Shown here: positions 52,902-61,747 of the stretch, one piece after another
Layout: every line of letters begins with the position of its first letter
How positions within the stretch are numbered: the stretch's first letter is position 1
NCBI RefSeq assembly: GCF_020084865.1
Contig: NZ_CP071953.1
Span: 2,418,001-2,482,000 of the forward strand
Direction of reading: 5' to 3'
DNA from: Candidatus Kaistella beijingensis
Lineage (GTDB): Bacteria > Bacteroidota > Bacteroidia > Flavobacteriales > Weeksellaceae
DNA: 64,000 nt
The notes under the pieces: model-generated
What the model was told of the DNA's origin: nothing
The model's database searches: none
The model's input: only the letters and a program-made list of their open reading frames with translations
Program-made: the position numbers and the translations under genes

Positions 52902-52910
52902 TTATCCACA
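52902..52910 (+). other. Perfect DnaA box, candidate origin part 2
   Basis: TTATCCACA in the 211-nt divergent spacer between lpxK and ddl, about 2 kb from the pair at 50857-50904. Confidence 0.45.
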
Positions 52911-52983
52911 ATTCCTATCAAATCAAATTGCTATAATGTCATAATATTTCCGCGCTGAACTCTTTATTTTTAAACAATTTGTT

Positions 52984-52991
52984 TAAATTTG
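52984..52991 (+). promoter_or_regulatory. -7 box TAAATTTG for ddl
   Basis: Exact match 21 nt before ATG 53013. The alternative TTG start at 52989 lies inside it. Confidence 0.5.
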
Positions 52992-53012
52992 CTTGAACTA
53001 GAAAGAAAACTC

Positions 53013-53996
53013 ATGAGCAAGAAAAATGTAGCCGTTGTAATGGGCGGTTATTCCGATGAATACAAAGTTTCTCTGAAAAGCGGACAATTAATTTACGATT
53101 CCCTCGACCGCGATTTGTACAATGTGTATAAAGTGGTGATTCTGAAGGATGAATGGTATTTTTTGGATGACCGCGAACAGAAAAGTCCGATCAACAAAGC
53201 GGATTTTTCGGTGAATTTAGATAGCGGTTTTACAGTGAAATTCGATGTGTGTTTTAACATCATCCACGGAAAACCGGGTGAAAATGGTGAACTTCAGGCG
53301 TATTGGGACACCATCGGACAAAAATATACTGGTTGCGATTTCTATCAAAGCGCATTGACTTTTAATAAAAAAGACACGCTCGCTGTTCTTTCGAAATACG
53401 GAATACCTTCTGCGAAAAGCATTTACTTGAGAAACGGACAAGAAATTAATGAAGATAAAATAGTAGCAGAACTCGGATTGCCACTTTTTGTAAAGCCCAA
53501 TCAGAGCGGTTCATCATTAGGAATTTCCAAAGTGAAGGAACAATCCGAACTCAAAAAAGCATTGGATTTTGCTTTTGCAGAGGATGATGAAATTTTAATT
53601 GAAAGTTTCCTCAACGGAATGGAGGTTTCGGTCGGAGTTGTGGATTTTGCCGGAGAAACCATTGTTCTGGGAATAACTGAAATTGTTCCCCACAAAGAAT
53701 TTTTCGATTACGAAGCAAAATATGAAGGCGCTTCCGAAGAAATTACGCCGGCAAGAATCGATGACGAAACCCGAATTAAAGTCGAGGAAATTGCAAAAAG
53801 AGCTTATGATTCTTTGGGAATGAGCGGTTTTTCAAGAAGTGAATACATCATCATGAACGGAACTCCCTACATGCTCGAAATGAATACCAATCCGGGATTT
53901 TCACCCGCCTCAATTCTTCCTCAACAGGCAAAACATTACGGAATTTCTATCCAAGATCTTTGCGGAAATGAGGTTGAAAAGGCTTTAGCAAAATAA
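53013..53996 (+). CDS. ddl: D-alanine--D-alanine ligase
   Basis: 327 residues from ATG 53013. It makes the D-Ala-D-Ala dipeptide for peptidoglycan in the cytosol. ATP-grasp fold: N-terminal VAVVMGGYSDEYKVSLKSG, FNIIHGKPGENG, FVKPNQSGSSLGISK (ATP loop), and ILEMNTNPGFSPASILPQQ-type C-terminal metal-site segment (EMNTNPG). It is followed after 69 nt by coaD. Confidence 0.95.
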   Translation: MSKKNVAVVMGGYSDEYKVSLKSGQLIYDSLDRDLYNVYKVVILKDEWYFLDDREQKSPINKADFSVNLDSGFTVKFDVCFNIIHGKPGENGELQAYWDTIGQKYTGCDFYQSALTFNKKDTLAVLSKYGIPSAKSIYLRNGQEINEDKIVAELGLPLFVKPNQSGSSLGISKVKEQSELKKALDFAFAEDDEILIESFLNGMEVSVGVVDFAGETIVLGITEIVPHKEFFDYEAKYEGASEEITPARIDDETRIKVEEIAKRAYDSLGMSGFSRSEYIIMNGTPYMLEMNTNPGFSPASILPQQAKHYGISIQDLCGNEVEKALAK

Positions 53997-54026
53997 ATAA
54001 TAATTAATTTGAGATAAGGGATAGAA

Positions 54027-54060
54027 AATCTCAAATCTCAAATCTCAAAATCTCAAATCT
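54027..54060 (+). repeat. (AATCTCA)n heptamer repeat in the coaD leader
   Basis: About four and a half AATCTCA units, one with an extra A, end 5 nt before the coaD ATG, where the ribosome binding site should be. The same heptamer is inside the paaH 5' end. Confidence 0.85.
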
Positions 54061-54065
54061 AATTC

Positions 54066-54536
54066 ATGAGAATTGCAGTTTTCCCGGGTTCTTTCGACCC
54101 AATCACGCTTGGTCATTTCGATATCGTTGAAAGGGCGTATCCGCTTTTTGATAAAATCATTATCGCCATTGGTCAGAATTCGCAGAAGAAATACATGTTT
54201 TCTTTGGAACAGCGAATGGATTTCATCAAAAGAACTTTCAAAGATTTCCCCAATATTGAAGTGGATCATTTTGAAGGTTTGACTATTGATTATTGCCGCA
54301 GCAAAAACGTCAACTTTATTCTTCGCGGACTTCGAAATCCGGCCGATTTTGAATTTGAAAAAGCCATCGCACAAACCAACCGTGAACTTACGCAGGAAAA
54401 TAAAGTGGAAACCATCTTTCTATTAACTTCCGCAGGAAAATCATTTATCAGCAGCAGTATTGTTCGGGAAATTATTACGTTTAATGGAAATTATGAATTG
54501 TTGGTTCCGGAAGCGGTAAGAGTTCCTAAACAATGA
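54066..54536 (+). CDS. coaD: Phosphopantetheine adenylyltransferase
   Basis: 156 residues. It adenylates 4'-phosphopantetheine, the step before CoaE. Nucleotidyltransferase motif FPGSFDPITLGHFDIVERA (T/HxGH) at residues 6-24, LRGLRNPADFEFE and the SSSIVREI signature near 132 are clear. Its leader consists of heptamer repeats with no obvious ribosome binding site, which is common in this phylum but here extreme. Confidence 0.95.
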   Translation: MRIAVFPGSFDPITLGHFDIVERAYPLFDKIIIAIGQNSQKKYMFSLEQRMDFIKRTFKDFPNIEVDHFEGLTIDYCRSKNVNFILRGLRNPADFEFEKAIAQTNRELTQENKVETIFLLTSAGKSFISSSIVREIITFNGNYELLVPEAVRVPKQ

Positions 54537-54673
54537 TGTACTGTAGGGAAAAATCGTGAACCCTAACGCAGTGGTTCGACGTAGTCAATTGTCCAAAATT
54601 CGCAGAATTTTTATTATCCAACGAAATAAAAATCCAACAAAGTCAAATCATAACAAACAAAATTTAGAAAATT

Positions 54674-55312
54674 TTGCAATTACACGAAAACTTCAACCTC
54701 GCCATCGAAATTTTGGGAACCATCGCTTTTGCCATGTCGGGAAGTTTTGCGGCAATGCAGAAACGTTTCGACCCATTCGGAGTTTTGATTATTGCGTTTG
54801 TAACTTCTGTTGGTGGCGGAACGGTGCGTGATTTATTGTTGGGCGTTCCGGTTTTCTGGATGCACGATTTGGTAATTTGCTCAGTGATTTTTGTGACCTG
54901 TATTATTGCAATGGTTTTTAAATCTTTAGAGAAAAAATTTCGGGTGACACTATTTCTGTTCGACAGTTTTGGATTGGGGTTGTTCACGATTGTCGGAATT
55001 CAAAAAGGATTGAATGCAGATTTACATCCCATAATATGTGTGACTTTGGGAACTATTACGGGCTGTTTTGGAGGGATTATCCGTGATATTTTGTTGAACA
55101 GAATTCCTTTAATTTTAAGGAAAGAAATCTACGCAACTGCTTGTATTGTAGGCGGAAGTATATTTATGATGTTGGCAAAATTTACTACGCTGTCTTATAC
55201 TTTCGTGCAAATTTCAACCATTTTATTGATTGTCCTCATTCGAACTTTAGCGGTAAAATACCATTGGCAAATGCCGAAGTTTTATGGAACGGACCAGAAT
55301 TCGGAAATGTAG
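54674..55312 (+). CDS. TRIC-family (YicG-like) cation channel
   Basis: 212 residues starting at TTG 54674; no ATG occurs before the first helix. Seven hydrophobic helices in two repeats (GTIAFAMSGSFAAMQKRFDPFG, SVGGGTVRD; TCFG-type GTITGCFGGIIRDILL) are the TRIC/UPF0126 pattern. Such proteins are inner membrane channels for monovalent cations; substrate in bacteria is uncertain. Single gene, 137 nt after coaD. Confidence 0.88.
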   Translation: MQLHENFNLAIEILGTIAFAMSGSFAAMQKRFDPFGVLIIAFVTSVGGGTVRDLLLGVPVFWMHDLVICSVIFVTCIIAMVFKSLEKKFRVTLFLFDSFGLGLFTIVGIQKGLNADLHPIICVTLGTITGCFGGIIRDILLNRIPLILRKEIYATACIVGGSIFMMLAKFTTLSYTFVQISTILLIVLIRTLAVKYHWQMPKFYGTDQNSEM

Positions 55313-55317
55313 AAATA

Positions 55318-55345
55318 GATGGAAGCTGGTTGATGGAAGCCGGAA
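55318..55345 (+). repeat. GATGGAAGCTGG word repeat
   Basis: GATGGAAGCTGGTTGATGGAAGCCGG follows the channel gene, the same word family as at 25200-25240, 30117 and 56080. Confidence 0.6.
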
Positions 55346-55477
55346 CAAACAAAAAGTCCTGAAAAAATTTCAGGATTTATATATTTTGTTAAAGCTTAAT
55401 TCACCGACGAAGTCGAATTCACTGCGAAGCAAATTCACCATTCACTTTCTTGGTTCTTGGCTCTTTTTACTTGGCTC

Positions 55478-56044
55478 TTAAAAGAATTTCCCTCTTTGTC
55501 TCATGTTCGGATTATGCGCATGTTTCTGCATTGAAGGCATTTTCAGTTGGTCTTTCAACATTTTAATTTGGTCGGTCATCATTCCTGCGGTGTCGAGTCT
55601 TTTTGCTTCTTCCAATAATTTTTGCGCTTCCTGTCTTCTGCCTTTTTGTAAAGCTCCTGCTGCGATATTCAAAGTCGCCATTGCACGGTCATGTTTCATG
55701 TTTAAACCGTAATCCAAAGCTTTTTTCATTAAAGGCTCAACTTTTTGAGGGTGGTCTTGAGCTAAAGTCAAACCTTGCAAATAATGAAAATATCCGTATT
55801 GAGATTTGTGAAGTTGCGATTGAAAATTGGTGACGTTATTTAACCAACGAGTGGCTTTCTCCATGTTTTGCTTTCTCAAAAACCAAAAAGCCAAAAGGAT
55901 ATTCTCGTTCTTAAAAAACAGGAAAATTGGAACGGCGGAAAGAATCACCAAAAGAATTCCGTAACCTACATTTCTGTTAAACATTAAGTAAATTCCTGCA
56001 GCAATCATAATAGCTGCGATAACGAATTTTATGTATTTGTTCAT
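55478..56044 (-). CDS. Membrane-anchored TPR-like protein, unknown function
   Basis: 188 residues. Two adjacent hydrophobic helices (about 6-22 and 27-43) are followed by a helical solenoid (FWFLRKQNMEKATRWLNNV, YFHYLQGLTLAQDHPQKVEPLMKKAL, ATLNIAAGALQKGRRQEAQKLLEEAKRLD) typical of tetratricopeptide repeats, and a basic tail. It is probably an inner membrane scaffold facing the cytosol. The neighbour folA is 118 nt upstream on the same strand. Confidence 0.7.
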   Translation of the reverse strand: MNKYIKFVIAAIMIAAGIYLMFNRNVGYGILLVILSAVPIFLFFKNENILLAFWFLRKQNMEKATRWLNNVTNFQSQLHKSQYGYFHYLQGLTLAQDHPQKVEPLMKKALDYGLNMKHDRAMATLNIAAGALQKGRRQEAQKLLEEAKRLDTAGMMTDQIKMLKDQLKMPSMQKHAHNPNMRQRGKFF

Positions 56045-56080
56045 TGTTAAAATTTAGATGTGCAAAGGTAATAATTTGGG

Positions 56081-56161
56081 ATGGAAGATGGAAGCGGGAA
56101 GTCGGAAGATTTCAACGCACCGCCGAAAGCAGCACGAATTTTAATTGGCTCTTGCCTCTTT
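56081..56161. repeat. GATGGAAG / GCCGAAAGC intergenic repeats
   Basis: GATGGAAGCGGGAAGTCGGAAG (about 56087) then CACCGCCGAAAGCAGCACG (about 56104), members of the two word families seen in the paa region. Confidence 0.6.
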
Positions 56162-56650
56162 TTACTTGGCTCTTTGAAATGTTTGAAAACAAAAGTCAAA
56201 ATTATTTTTCTCGTCTTTTTCGTGGCAAACTTCATCCGTTTTTGTCCAATTTTTTGGGTCGATTTTTGGGAAGAAAGTATCGGCTTCAATGTTGGTTTTA
56301 ATTTCGGTGACTTCCAATTTATCGGCTATATCCATGGTTTGTTCGAAAATATTTCCACCACCGATGATGAAGATGTCTTCGTCAATTTTCTGACCGAACT
56401 TAATCGCTTCTTTAATGCTTCCTACGATGAGGATTCCCTCTTCGAACCAATCCTTTTTTCTGGAAATCACGATATTGGTGCGGTTTGGAAGCGGTTTTCC
56501 GATGCTTTCATACGTTTTTCTGCCCATGATGATTGGATGACCGGAAGTAATTTCTTTAAAATGTTTCAAATCCTTCGGAAGATGCCATGGTAACTGATTA
56601 TCAACGCCAATTTCACGATTCAGTCCCATTGCGACCACTAATGTTATCAT
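56162..56650 (-). CDS. folA: Dihydrofolate reductase
   Basis: 162 residues. It reduces dihydrofolate with NADPH. Conserved segments: LVVAMGLNREIGVDNQLPWHLPKDLKHFKEIT (the acidic active-site residue is D27 of LPKDL), IIMGRKTYESIGKPLPNR, and IFIIGGGNIFEQTM. The C-terminus (NFDFCFQTFQRAK) is standard. The enzyme is the trimethoprim target. Confidence 0.95.
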   Translation of the reverse strand: MITLVVAMGLNREIGVDNQLPWHLPKDLKHFKEITSGHPIIMGRKTYESIGKPLPNRTNIVISRKKDWFEEGILIVGSIKEAIKFGQKIDEDIFIIGGGNIFEQTMDIADKLEVTEIKTNIEADTFFPKIDPKNWTKTDEVCHEKDEKNNFDFCFQTFQRAK

Positions 56651-56686
56651 TTTTTAGAAATTTTTACAAATTTAGCACATAATTTG

Positions 56687-56694
56687 TATATTTG
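56687..56694 (+). promoter_or_regulatory. -7 box TATATTTG for lemA
   Basis: Exact TAnnTTTG match, 33 nt before ATG 56728; heads the lemA-TPM operon. Confidence 0.45.
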
Positions 56695-56727
56695 GGTATC
56701 GAATTTTAAACATTAAAAATTTAAACT

Positions 56728-57336
56728 ATGAGAAATAGAGGTTGTATGAGCGCCGGAACCATCGGTATTGCTCTTCTCGTAATTGCAGCAATTTTATTCT
56801 TTTGGGGTAAGAACGGATATAACAATTTCGTGTCTAAAGAACAGAATGTAAACACAAAATGGTCTAACGTGGAAACCGTTTACCAAAAACGTGCGAACCT
56901 AATTCCTAACTTGGAAAGAACCGTAAAATCTTACTCTAAATTTGAGCAGGAAACTCTAACTAAAGTAATTGAAGCAAGATCAAAAGCGACTTCAATCACT
57001 GTAGATCCTACCAACATGACGGAAGCTGATTTGGCAAAATTCCAGGCTGCACAAGGTGAATTGAGTGGAGCGTTAAGCAGATTGATGGCAGTAGTTGAAC
57101 AATATCCAAATTTGAAAGCTGACCAACAATACATCAACTTCCAAAGAGAATATACCGCTATTGAAAACAGCATCCGAAGCGAAACCGTTTATTACAACGA
57201 GGCAGCACAGGATTACAACACTTCGATAAAAACCTTCCCAAATAATATTTTGGCGAATTTTACCAACTTTAAAGAAAAACCTTATTTCAAAGCGGAAGCA
57301 GGAGCGCAGAAAGCACCTGAGGTTTTCACAAATTAA
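56728..57336 (+). CDS. lemA: LemA family membrane protein
   Basis: 202 residues. One N-terminal transmembrane helix (GTIGIALLVIAAILFFW, about residues 10-26) precedes a four-helix extracytoplasmic domain with the family pattern NVNTKWSNVETVYQKRANLIPNLERTVKSYSKFEQETL. LemA often neighbours TPM-domain proteins, as here; the role is probably in envelope homeostasis. Its stop overlaps the next start by one base. Confidence 0.93.
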   Translation: MRNRGCMSAGTIGIALLVIAAILFFWGKNGYNNFVSKEQNVNTKWSNVETVYQKRANLIPNLERTVKSYSKFEQETLTKVIEARSKATSITVDPTNMTEADLAKFQAAQGELSGALSRLMAVVEQYPNLKADQQYINFQREYTAIENSIRSETVYYNEAAQDYNTSIKTFPNNILANFTNFKEKPYFKAEAGAQKAPEVFTN

Positions 57337-57764
57337 TGAATACTTTCCTCACAGATACTGAAATGGCTTCCCTCGTGGAAGCCATTCAAACAGCAGAAGA
57401 TTGCTCCACCGGAGAAATCAGAATCCACATTGACTCCAACACAGAAGGAAACAATGCGGAAATGGCTTTCGAAGTGTTCAGAACACTTTGCAAGGACAAA
57501 ACTGCTGCTCAAAATGGCGTGCTTTTTCACGTGAATTTTGAGAGAAAGTATCTCACGATTATCGGGGACGAAGGTATTCACAAAAAAGTTCATCAAAGTT
57601 TTTGGGACAGACTTCACGACAAAACCACCGCAGATTTTGCGAATGGAAAGTTTTATGAAGGTTTAAAAAATGCAGTGCTTGAAACAGGTGCCGAACTGAA
57701 AAAATACTTCCCAATCACGGGGGAAAATCCAAATGAACTGCCGAATGAGATTACATTCTCTTAA
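57336..57764 (+). CDS. TPM-domain protein, soluble
   Basis: 142 residues without a signal peptide. The TPM (DUF477) domain is recognised by AIQTAEDCSTGEIRIHIDS, KTAAQNGVLFHVNFERKYLTIIGDEGIH and FWDRLHDKTTADFANGKFYEGL. TPM domains in other organisms have phosphatase-like folds or scaffold roles. It is coupled to lemA (1-nt overlap) and to the next TPM gene (overlap of about 20-32 nt). Confidence 0.85.
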   Translation: MNTFLTDTEMASLVEAIQTAEDCSTGEIRIHIDSNTEGNNAEMAFEVFRTLCKDKTAAQNGVLFHVNFERKYLTIIGDEGIHKKVHQSFWDRLHDKTTADFANGKFYEGLKNAVLETGAELKKYFPITGENPNELPNEITFS

Positions 57765-58563
57765 ATACTTTTTTGCCTTTTTATTTCTGGGCTTAAACCT
57801 TTTTGTTTTTGCCCAAAAAATTCCTGCAAAACCGGCAATTCTTTATCCAGTTTATGATCAGGCAAATCTTCTGAATCAAACGGAAGAAGATGTGCTCAAC
57901 AAAAAATTGATAGCTTTTGCAGATTCTACTTCTACGGAAATTTCAGTCATCATTATTCCTACAACCGGCGGTGAAGATGTTAATTATCTCGCCACGATGT
58001 ACGGTGAAAAATGGGGAATTGGTGAAAAGACGCAAGACAATGGAATCGTTTTCTTAATTGCGACCGAAGATCATACCATGTCCATTCAACAGGGAAGAGG
58101 AGTTGAACAATATTTAACGGCTTCAGTTGCGGGGCAAATTCTAGATTATATTGTAACGCCAAATTTTAAACAAGGACTTTGGTACGACGGAATTAATCGT
58201 GGTACAACTGCTTTAATGGAGGCTGTTCAGGGGAAATTCAAACCTATTGTCAAAGACACTTCTTCGGATGAAGGTTTGAGTATATTTCAACTTCTGCTGA
58301 TTGCCTTTTTCATCTTTTTGATTTTAAGTTTCCTATTCAGAAATCGAGGCGGAGGTGGCGGAAATTACAACGATGATGATGAAGACGTTATTCTTTCCCG
58401 ACGCGGAAGAAGAACTTATCCGGGCGGATTTTTCCCATTCCCGGGAAGTTTCGGCGGTGGAGGATTTGGCGGCGGTTCCGGAGGAGGATTCGGAGGCGGT
58501 GGATTCGGCGGATTCGGCGGCGGCGGAAGTTTTGGCGGAGGAGGAGCTTCTGGAGGATGGTAG
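57733..58563 (+). CDS. TPM-domain protein, secreted with Gly-rich tail
   Basis: 276 residues, or 272 from the second ATG at 57745; both begin the hydrophobic signal (LKYFFAFLFLGLNLFVFAQ). A TPM domain (about 30-165, LNQTEEDVLNKKLIAFADSTSTEISVIIIP, DNGIVFLIATEDHTMSIQQGRGVEQYL) is followed by a transmembrane helix (IFQLLLIAFFIFLILSFLF) and a tail of about 50 residues made of G-G-G-F/S, ending SGGW. This is the standard YgcG-type layout, with the domain outside the membrane. Confidence 0.9.
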   Translation: MNCRMRLHSLKYFFAFLFLGLNLFVFAQKIPAKPAILYPVYDQANLLNQTEEDVLNKKLIAFADSTSTEISVIIIPTTGGEDVNYLATMYGEKWGIGEKTQDNGIVFLIATEDHTMSIQQGRGVEQYLTASVAGQILDYIVTPNFKQGLWYDGINRGTTALMEAVQGKFKPIVKDTSSDEGLSIFQLLLIAFFIFLILSFLFRNRGGGGGNYNDDDEDVILSRRGRRTYPGGFFPFPGSFGGGGFGGGSGGGFGGGGFGGFGGGGSFGGGGASGGW

Positions 58564-58665
58564 TTTTTTGCAAGGGACAAATAGTAATTTGTCAGTATGA
58601 AAACCATATTTACCAAGAAAATTTATCCTTCTTTAATATTTATGAAATCACAAAAAATTTAAAAT

Positions 58666-58691
58666 CAGCCAACGAATTGGCTGGTTTTTTT
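58666..58691 (+). terminator. Terminator of the lemA-TPM operon
   Basis: CAGCCAA/TTGGCTG stem with a CGAA tetraloop, then TTTTTTT. Confidence 0.8.
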
Positions 58692-58749
58692 ATTAAAATA
58701 TCCCACAAAAATCTTGCGGGACATTTCAATTAAATATTAAAAAAGTAGT

Positions 58750-59544
58750 TTATTTGATAGACACGCTTCCGCCGCTGCTTTCTTTCTGACTTAAGACATT
58801 CAAATTCCCTTTTCTTGAAATATCAATGCTTCCCGAAGAACTTGCCGACGCTTTTAATGAATTGGAAACCGCCAAACTTACATCACCACTGCTTGAAGCG
58901 GAAATATCTGCATTTTCTGCGATTACGTTTTGAGCATCCAATGTTCCTGAAGACGATGCGGAAAGATTAGCGTTTTTAGCTTTTCCAGAAATGTTGATGT
59001 CGCCGGAAGAAGTCACATCAGATTCCAAATTGACGGCCCAAATTTTCCCGGAATAAGTCCCTGAACTTGAAACGTCGATGGACAAATCATTCGCTTCGAA
59101 ATCACCTTTAATCGTTCCCGAACTCGAAACTTCAATATCGGTTTTGCCTTGTGTGAATTTGTCTTTAACGATTATGGTTGCGGAAGAACTTGCTTTAATC
59201 GCAGAAAAATCTTTGGCAAAAATTTTAGCCGAAACATTTCGGGAAGAAATATTGATTCCCGGCTTAAAATGAATGTACAATTTACCACCTAAATTTTCAA
59301 CCAAGATATCTTCCAAAATATCGGATGGCGCAGAAATCACCACTTTTTCTTCAGATGCTTTCACTACTTCCGCGTCAATGGATTGCGCGACTTTGATTTC
59401 ATCAAAATTCATTTTGAATTCTTTATCGGTAATCGGACCTTTTCCTTCTTTTGGTGTGGTGAAGAACGAGATTGCGCCATCTGATTTGATGTTGCAGGAA
59501 AAAATAGTCATTGCGGAAACTGCGAGTAGAGCGAGTGTTTTCAT
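58750..59544 (-). CDS. GIN-domain lipoprotein
   Basis: 264 residues from ATG 59544, where the signal MKTLALLAVSAMTIFS-C17 begins; the longer reading has no signal. Residues about 60-250 form a GIN/DUF2807 domain with short serine-rich repeats (SASSSG, SSSATIIV, SSSGTIKGDF, SSSGDV), a right-handed beta-helix pattern. It is related to the C-terminal half of the protein at 36086-37354. Lipid-anchored head domain at the surface or periplasm; partner unknown. Divergent from the peptidase gene. Confidence 0.85.
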   Translation of the reverse strand: MKTLALLAVSAMTIFSCNIKSDGAISFFTTPKEGKGPITDKEFKMNFDEIKVAQSIDAEVVKASEEKVVISAPSDILEDILVENLGGKLYIHFKPGINISSRNVSAKIFAKDFSAIKASSSATIIVKDKFTQGKTDIEVSSSGTIKGDFEANDLSIDVSSSGTYSGKIWAVNLESDVTSSGDINISGKAKNANLSASSSGTLDAQNVIAENADISASSSGDVSLAVSNSLKASASSSGSIDISRKGNLNVLSQKESSGGSVSIK

Positions 59545-59602
59545 GGAATGGGATTTTATTTTGCTTAAATTTAATACCTTTACCCTAAATAACAATTTAA
59601 AA

Positions 59603-61747
59603 ATGAAAAATATTACATCCGTTTTATTAATTTCTTCTTTGGCGGCCATTTCCGCATGTTCTACGATGAATAATACTACCACAACTCCAACCGAAACTCC
59701 CGCAGTTGACGCATTTTTGGCTTCGAATCCGTTTATGAAAAAAAGTACGCTTCAATATCAAGCGCCAGAATTCGACAAAATTAAAGATGAACATTTCAAA
59801 CCTGCTTTCGATTATGGTTTGAAAAAGCAATTAGCGGAAATCAATCAAATTGCAAACAGCAAATCTGTAGCGACATTTGAAAATACCGTTCTCGCCATTG
59901 AAAATAGTGGTGAGGTTTTGAAAAGAGCCCAACTTGTGTTCTTTAACTTAACAGGTTCGAATACAAATCCGACTTTACAGAAATTGGAGGAAGAATATGC
60001 GCCACAATTCGCGGCTCAATCCGATAAAATTTATTTGAATGAAAATCTTTATCAACGATTAAAAGCAATCGATATTTCTAAATTGAAAGGTGAAGAAAAA
60101 CGATTGACCGAATATTATTTGCAGAATTTTGAAATCGCAGGAGCGAATCTTTCTGCTTCTGATAAGGAAAAAGTTAAAAAAATCAATGAGGAATTGGCGA
60201 CACTTTCTACCCAGTTTTCCAATAAACTTTTGGATGCGAGAAAAAATGGAGCGGTTCTGATTTCTGATGTAAAGGAATTGGACGGACTTTCTGCAGATGA
60301 AATCGCGGCAGCTGCTGCTGATGCTAAGAAAGCAGGTCAAGATGGAAAATATTTGTTGGCCTTATTAAATACCACTCAACAACCGCTTCTTCAAAACTTA
60401 AAAAACCGTGCGACCAGGGAAAAACTCTTTAAGGCATCTTGGTACAGAGCAGAAAAAGGAAATGCAGACGACACAAGAAACATTTTGGAAAGACAAGCGA
60501 AATTGAGAATGGAAAAAGCGCATTTGCAAGGAAAAAAATCTTTTGCTGAATGGAAACTTCAAGACCAAATGGCGAAAAATCCCGAAAACGCAATGAATCT
60601 TTTGGCACAACTCGCAAAACCTGCCGTGGAAACTGCAACCCGTGAAAAAGCGGAAATTCAACAATTAATCGACAAGCAAAAAGGTGGATTTACCGTTGAA
60701 CCATGGGATTGGAATTTCTATGCAGAACAGGTTCGAAAGGAAAAATATGACTTGGACGAAAATCAAATCAAGCCGTATTTTGAAGTGACGACCGTGTTGG
60801 AAAAAGGGGTTTTCTATGCTGCGGAAAAATTTTACGGAATCACTTTTAAAGAAAGAAAAGATTTGCCGGTGTATCATCCAGATGTGGTGACTTATGAAGT
60901 TTTCGACAGAGACGGAAAATCTTTGGCAATTTATTATCTTGATTTCTACACCCGAAACAACAAAAATGGTGGCGCTTGGATGAGCAACTTTGTGGAGCAA
61001 TCGCATCTTTTGGGTCAAAAACCGGTGATCGTGAATGTTTTCAATTATCAAAAACCTGCGGAAGGAAAACCGTCTTTGATTTCTTATGACGATGTTTCCA
61101 CCATGTTCCACGAATTTGGACATACTTTGCATGGACTTTTTGCTGATCAAAAGTACATTTCCATTTCGGGAACGAATACGCCGAGAGATTTTGTGGAATT
61201 CCCTTCGCAAATCAACGAATTCTTTGCTTTAGAACCGGAAATCTTGAAAAACTACGCAATTCACTATCAAACCAAACAACCGATGCCACAAGCTTTGGTG
61301 GATAAAATCAAAAAGGCGGGAACTTTCAACCAAGGTTATTCCACCACGGAACTTGTTTCCGCAGCAACTTTGGATATGAATTGGCATTCGGTAACAGATG
61401 AATCTCAATTGAAACCGACTCTGGAATTCGAGAAAAACGTGTTGAATAAATATGGATTTACTTTGAATGCTGTTCCACCACGTTATCACACTCCTTATTT
61501 TGCACATATTTGGGGCGGTGGTTATTCTGCGGGTTATTACGCCTACATGTGGAGCGACATGTTAAACGCGGACGCATGGGATTGGATTTCCAAAAACGGT
61601 GGAATGACTAGAGCAAACGGTGACCGTTTCCGAAAATATATTTTGTCGGTTGGAAATTCGGTGGATTTGAATCAGGCATTTAAAGATTTTACGGGCAGAA
61701 CACCGAGTATTAATCCGTTGTTGAAGAATAAGGGGTTTATAAAGTAA
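59603..61747 (+). CDS. M3 family metallopeptidase (Dcp-like), lipoprotein
   Basis: 714 residues from ATG 59603 (a longer open frame from 59273 runs through the divergent gene and was rejected). The signal MKNITSVLLISSLAAISA-C19 is a lipobox. The zinc site is H-E-F-G-H in TMFHEFGHTLHGLFADQ (about 506-522), followed by the family segment EFPSQINEFFALEPEIL. It is a peptidyl-dipeptidase/oligopeptidase of the Dcp/OpdA group acting in the periplasm. Single gene. Confidence 0.94.
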   Translation: MKNITSVLLISSLAAISACSTMNNTTTTPTETPAVDAFLASNPFMKKSTLQYQAPEFDKIKDEHFKPAFDYGLKKQLAEINQIANSKSVATFENTVLAIENSGEVLKRAQLVFFNLTGSNTNPTLQKLEEEYAPQFAAQSDKIYLNENLYQRLKAIDISKLKGEEKRLTEYYLQNFEIAGANLSASDKEKVKKINEELATLSTQFSNKLLDARKNGAVLISDVKELDGLSADEIAAAAADAKKAGQDGKYLLALLNTTQQPLLQNLKNRATREKLFKASWYRAEKGNADDTRNILERQAKLRMEKAHLQGKKSFAEWKLQDQMAKNPENAMNLLAQLAKPAVETATREKAEIQQLIDKQKGGFTVEPWDWNFYAEQVRKEKYDLDENQIKPYFEVTTVLEKGVFYAAEKFYGITFKERKDLPVYHPDVVTYEVFDRDGKSLAIYYLDFYTRNNKNGGAWMSNFVEQSHLLGQKPVIVNVFNYQKPAEGKPSLISYDDVSTMFHEFGHTLHGLFADQKYISISGTNTPRDFVEFPSQINEFFALEPEILKNYAIHYQTKQPMPQALVDKIKKAGTFNQGYSTTELVSAATLDMNWHSVTDESQLKPTLEFEKNVLNKYGFTLNAVPPRYHTPYFAHIWGGGYSAGYYAYMWSDMLNADAWDWISKNGGMTRANGDRFRKYILSVGNSVDLNQAFKDFTGRTPSINPLLKNKGFIK

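Noticed and set aside
52802..52921. Longer LpxK start (40 residues)
   Set aside because: Not family sequence and it covers the lpxK-ddl spacer with a DnaA box.
59273..59602. Extended start of the M3 peptidase frame (110 extra residues)
   Set aside because: It runs antisense through the divergent GIN lipoprotein gene and hides the lipoprotein signal at 59603.
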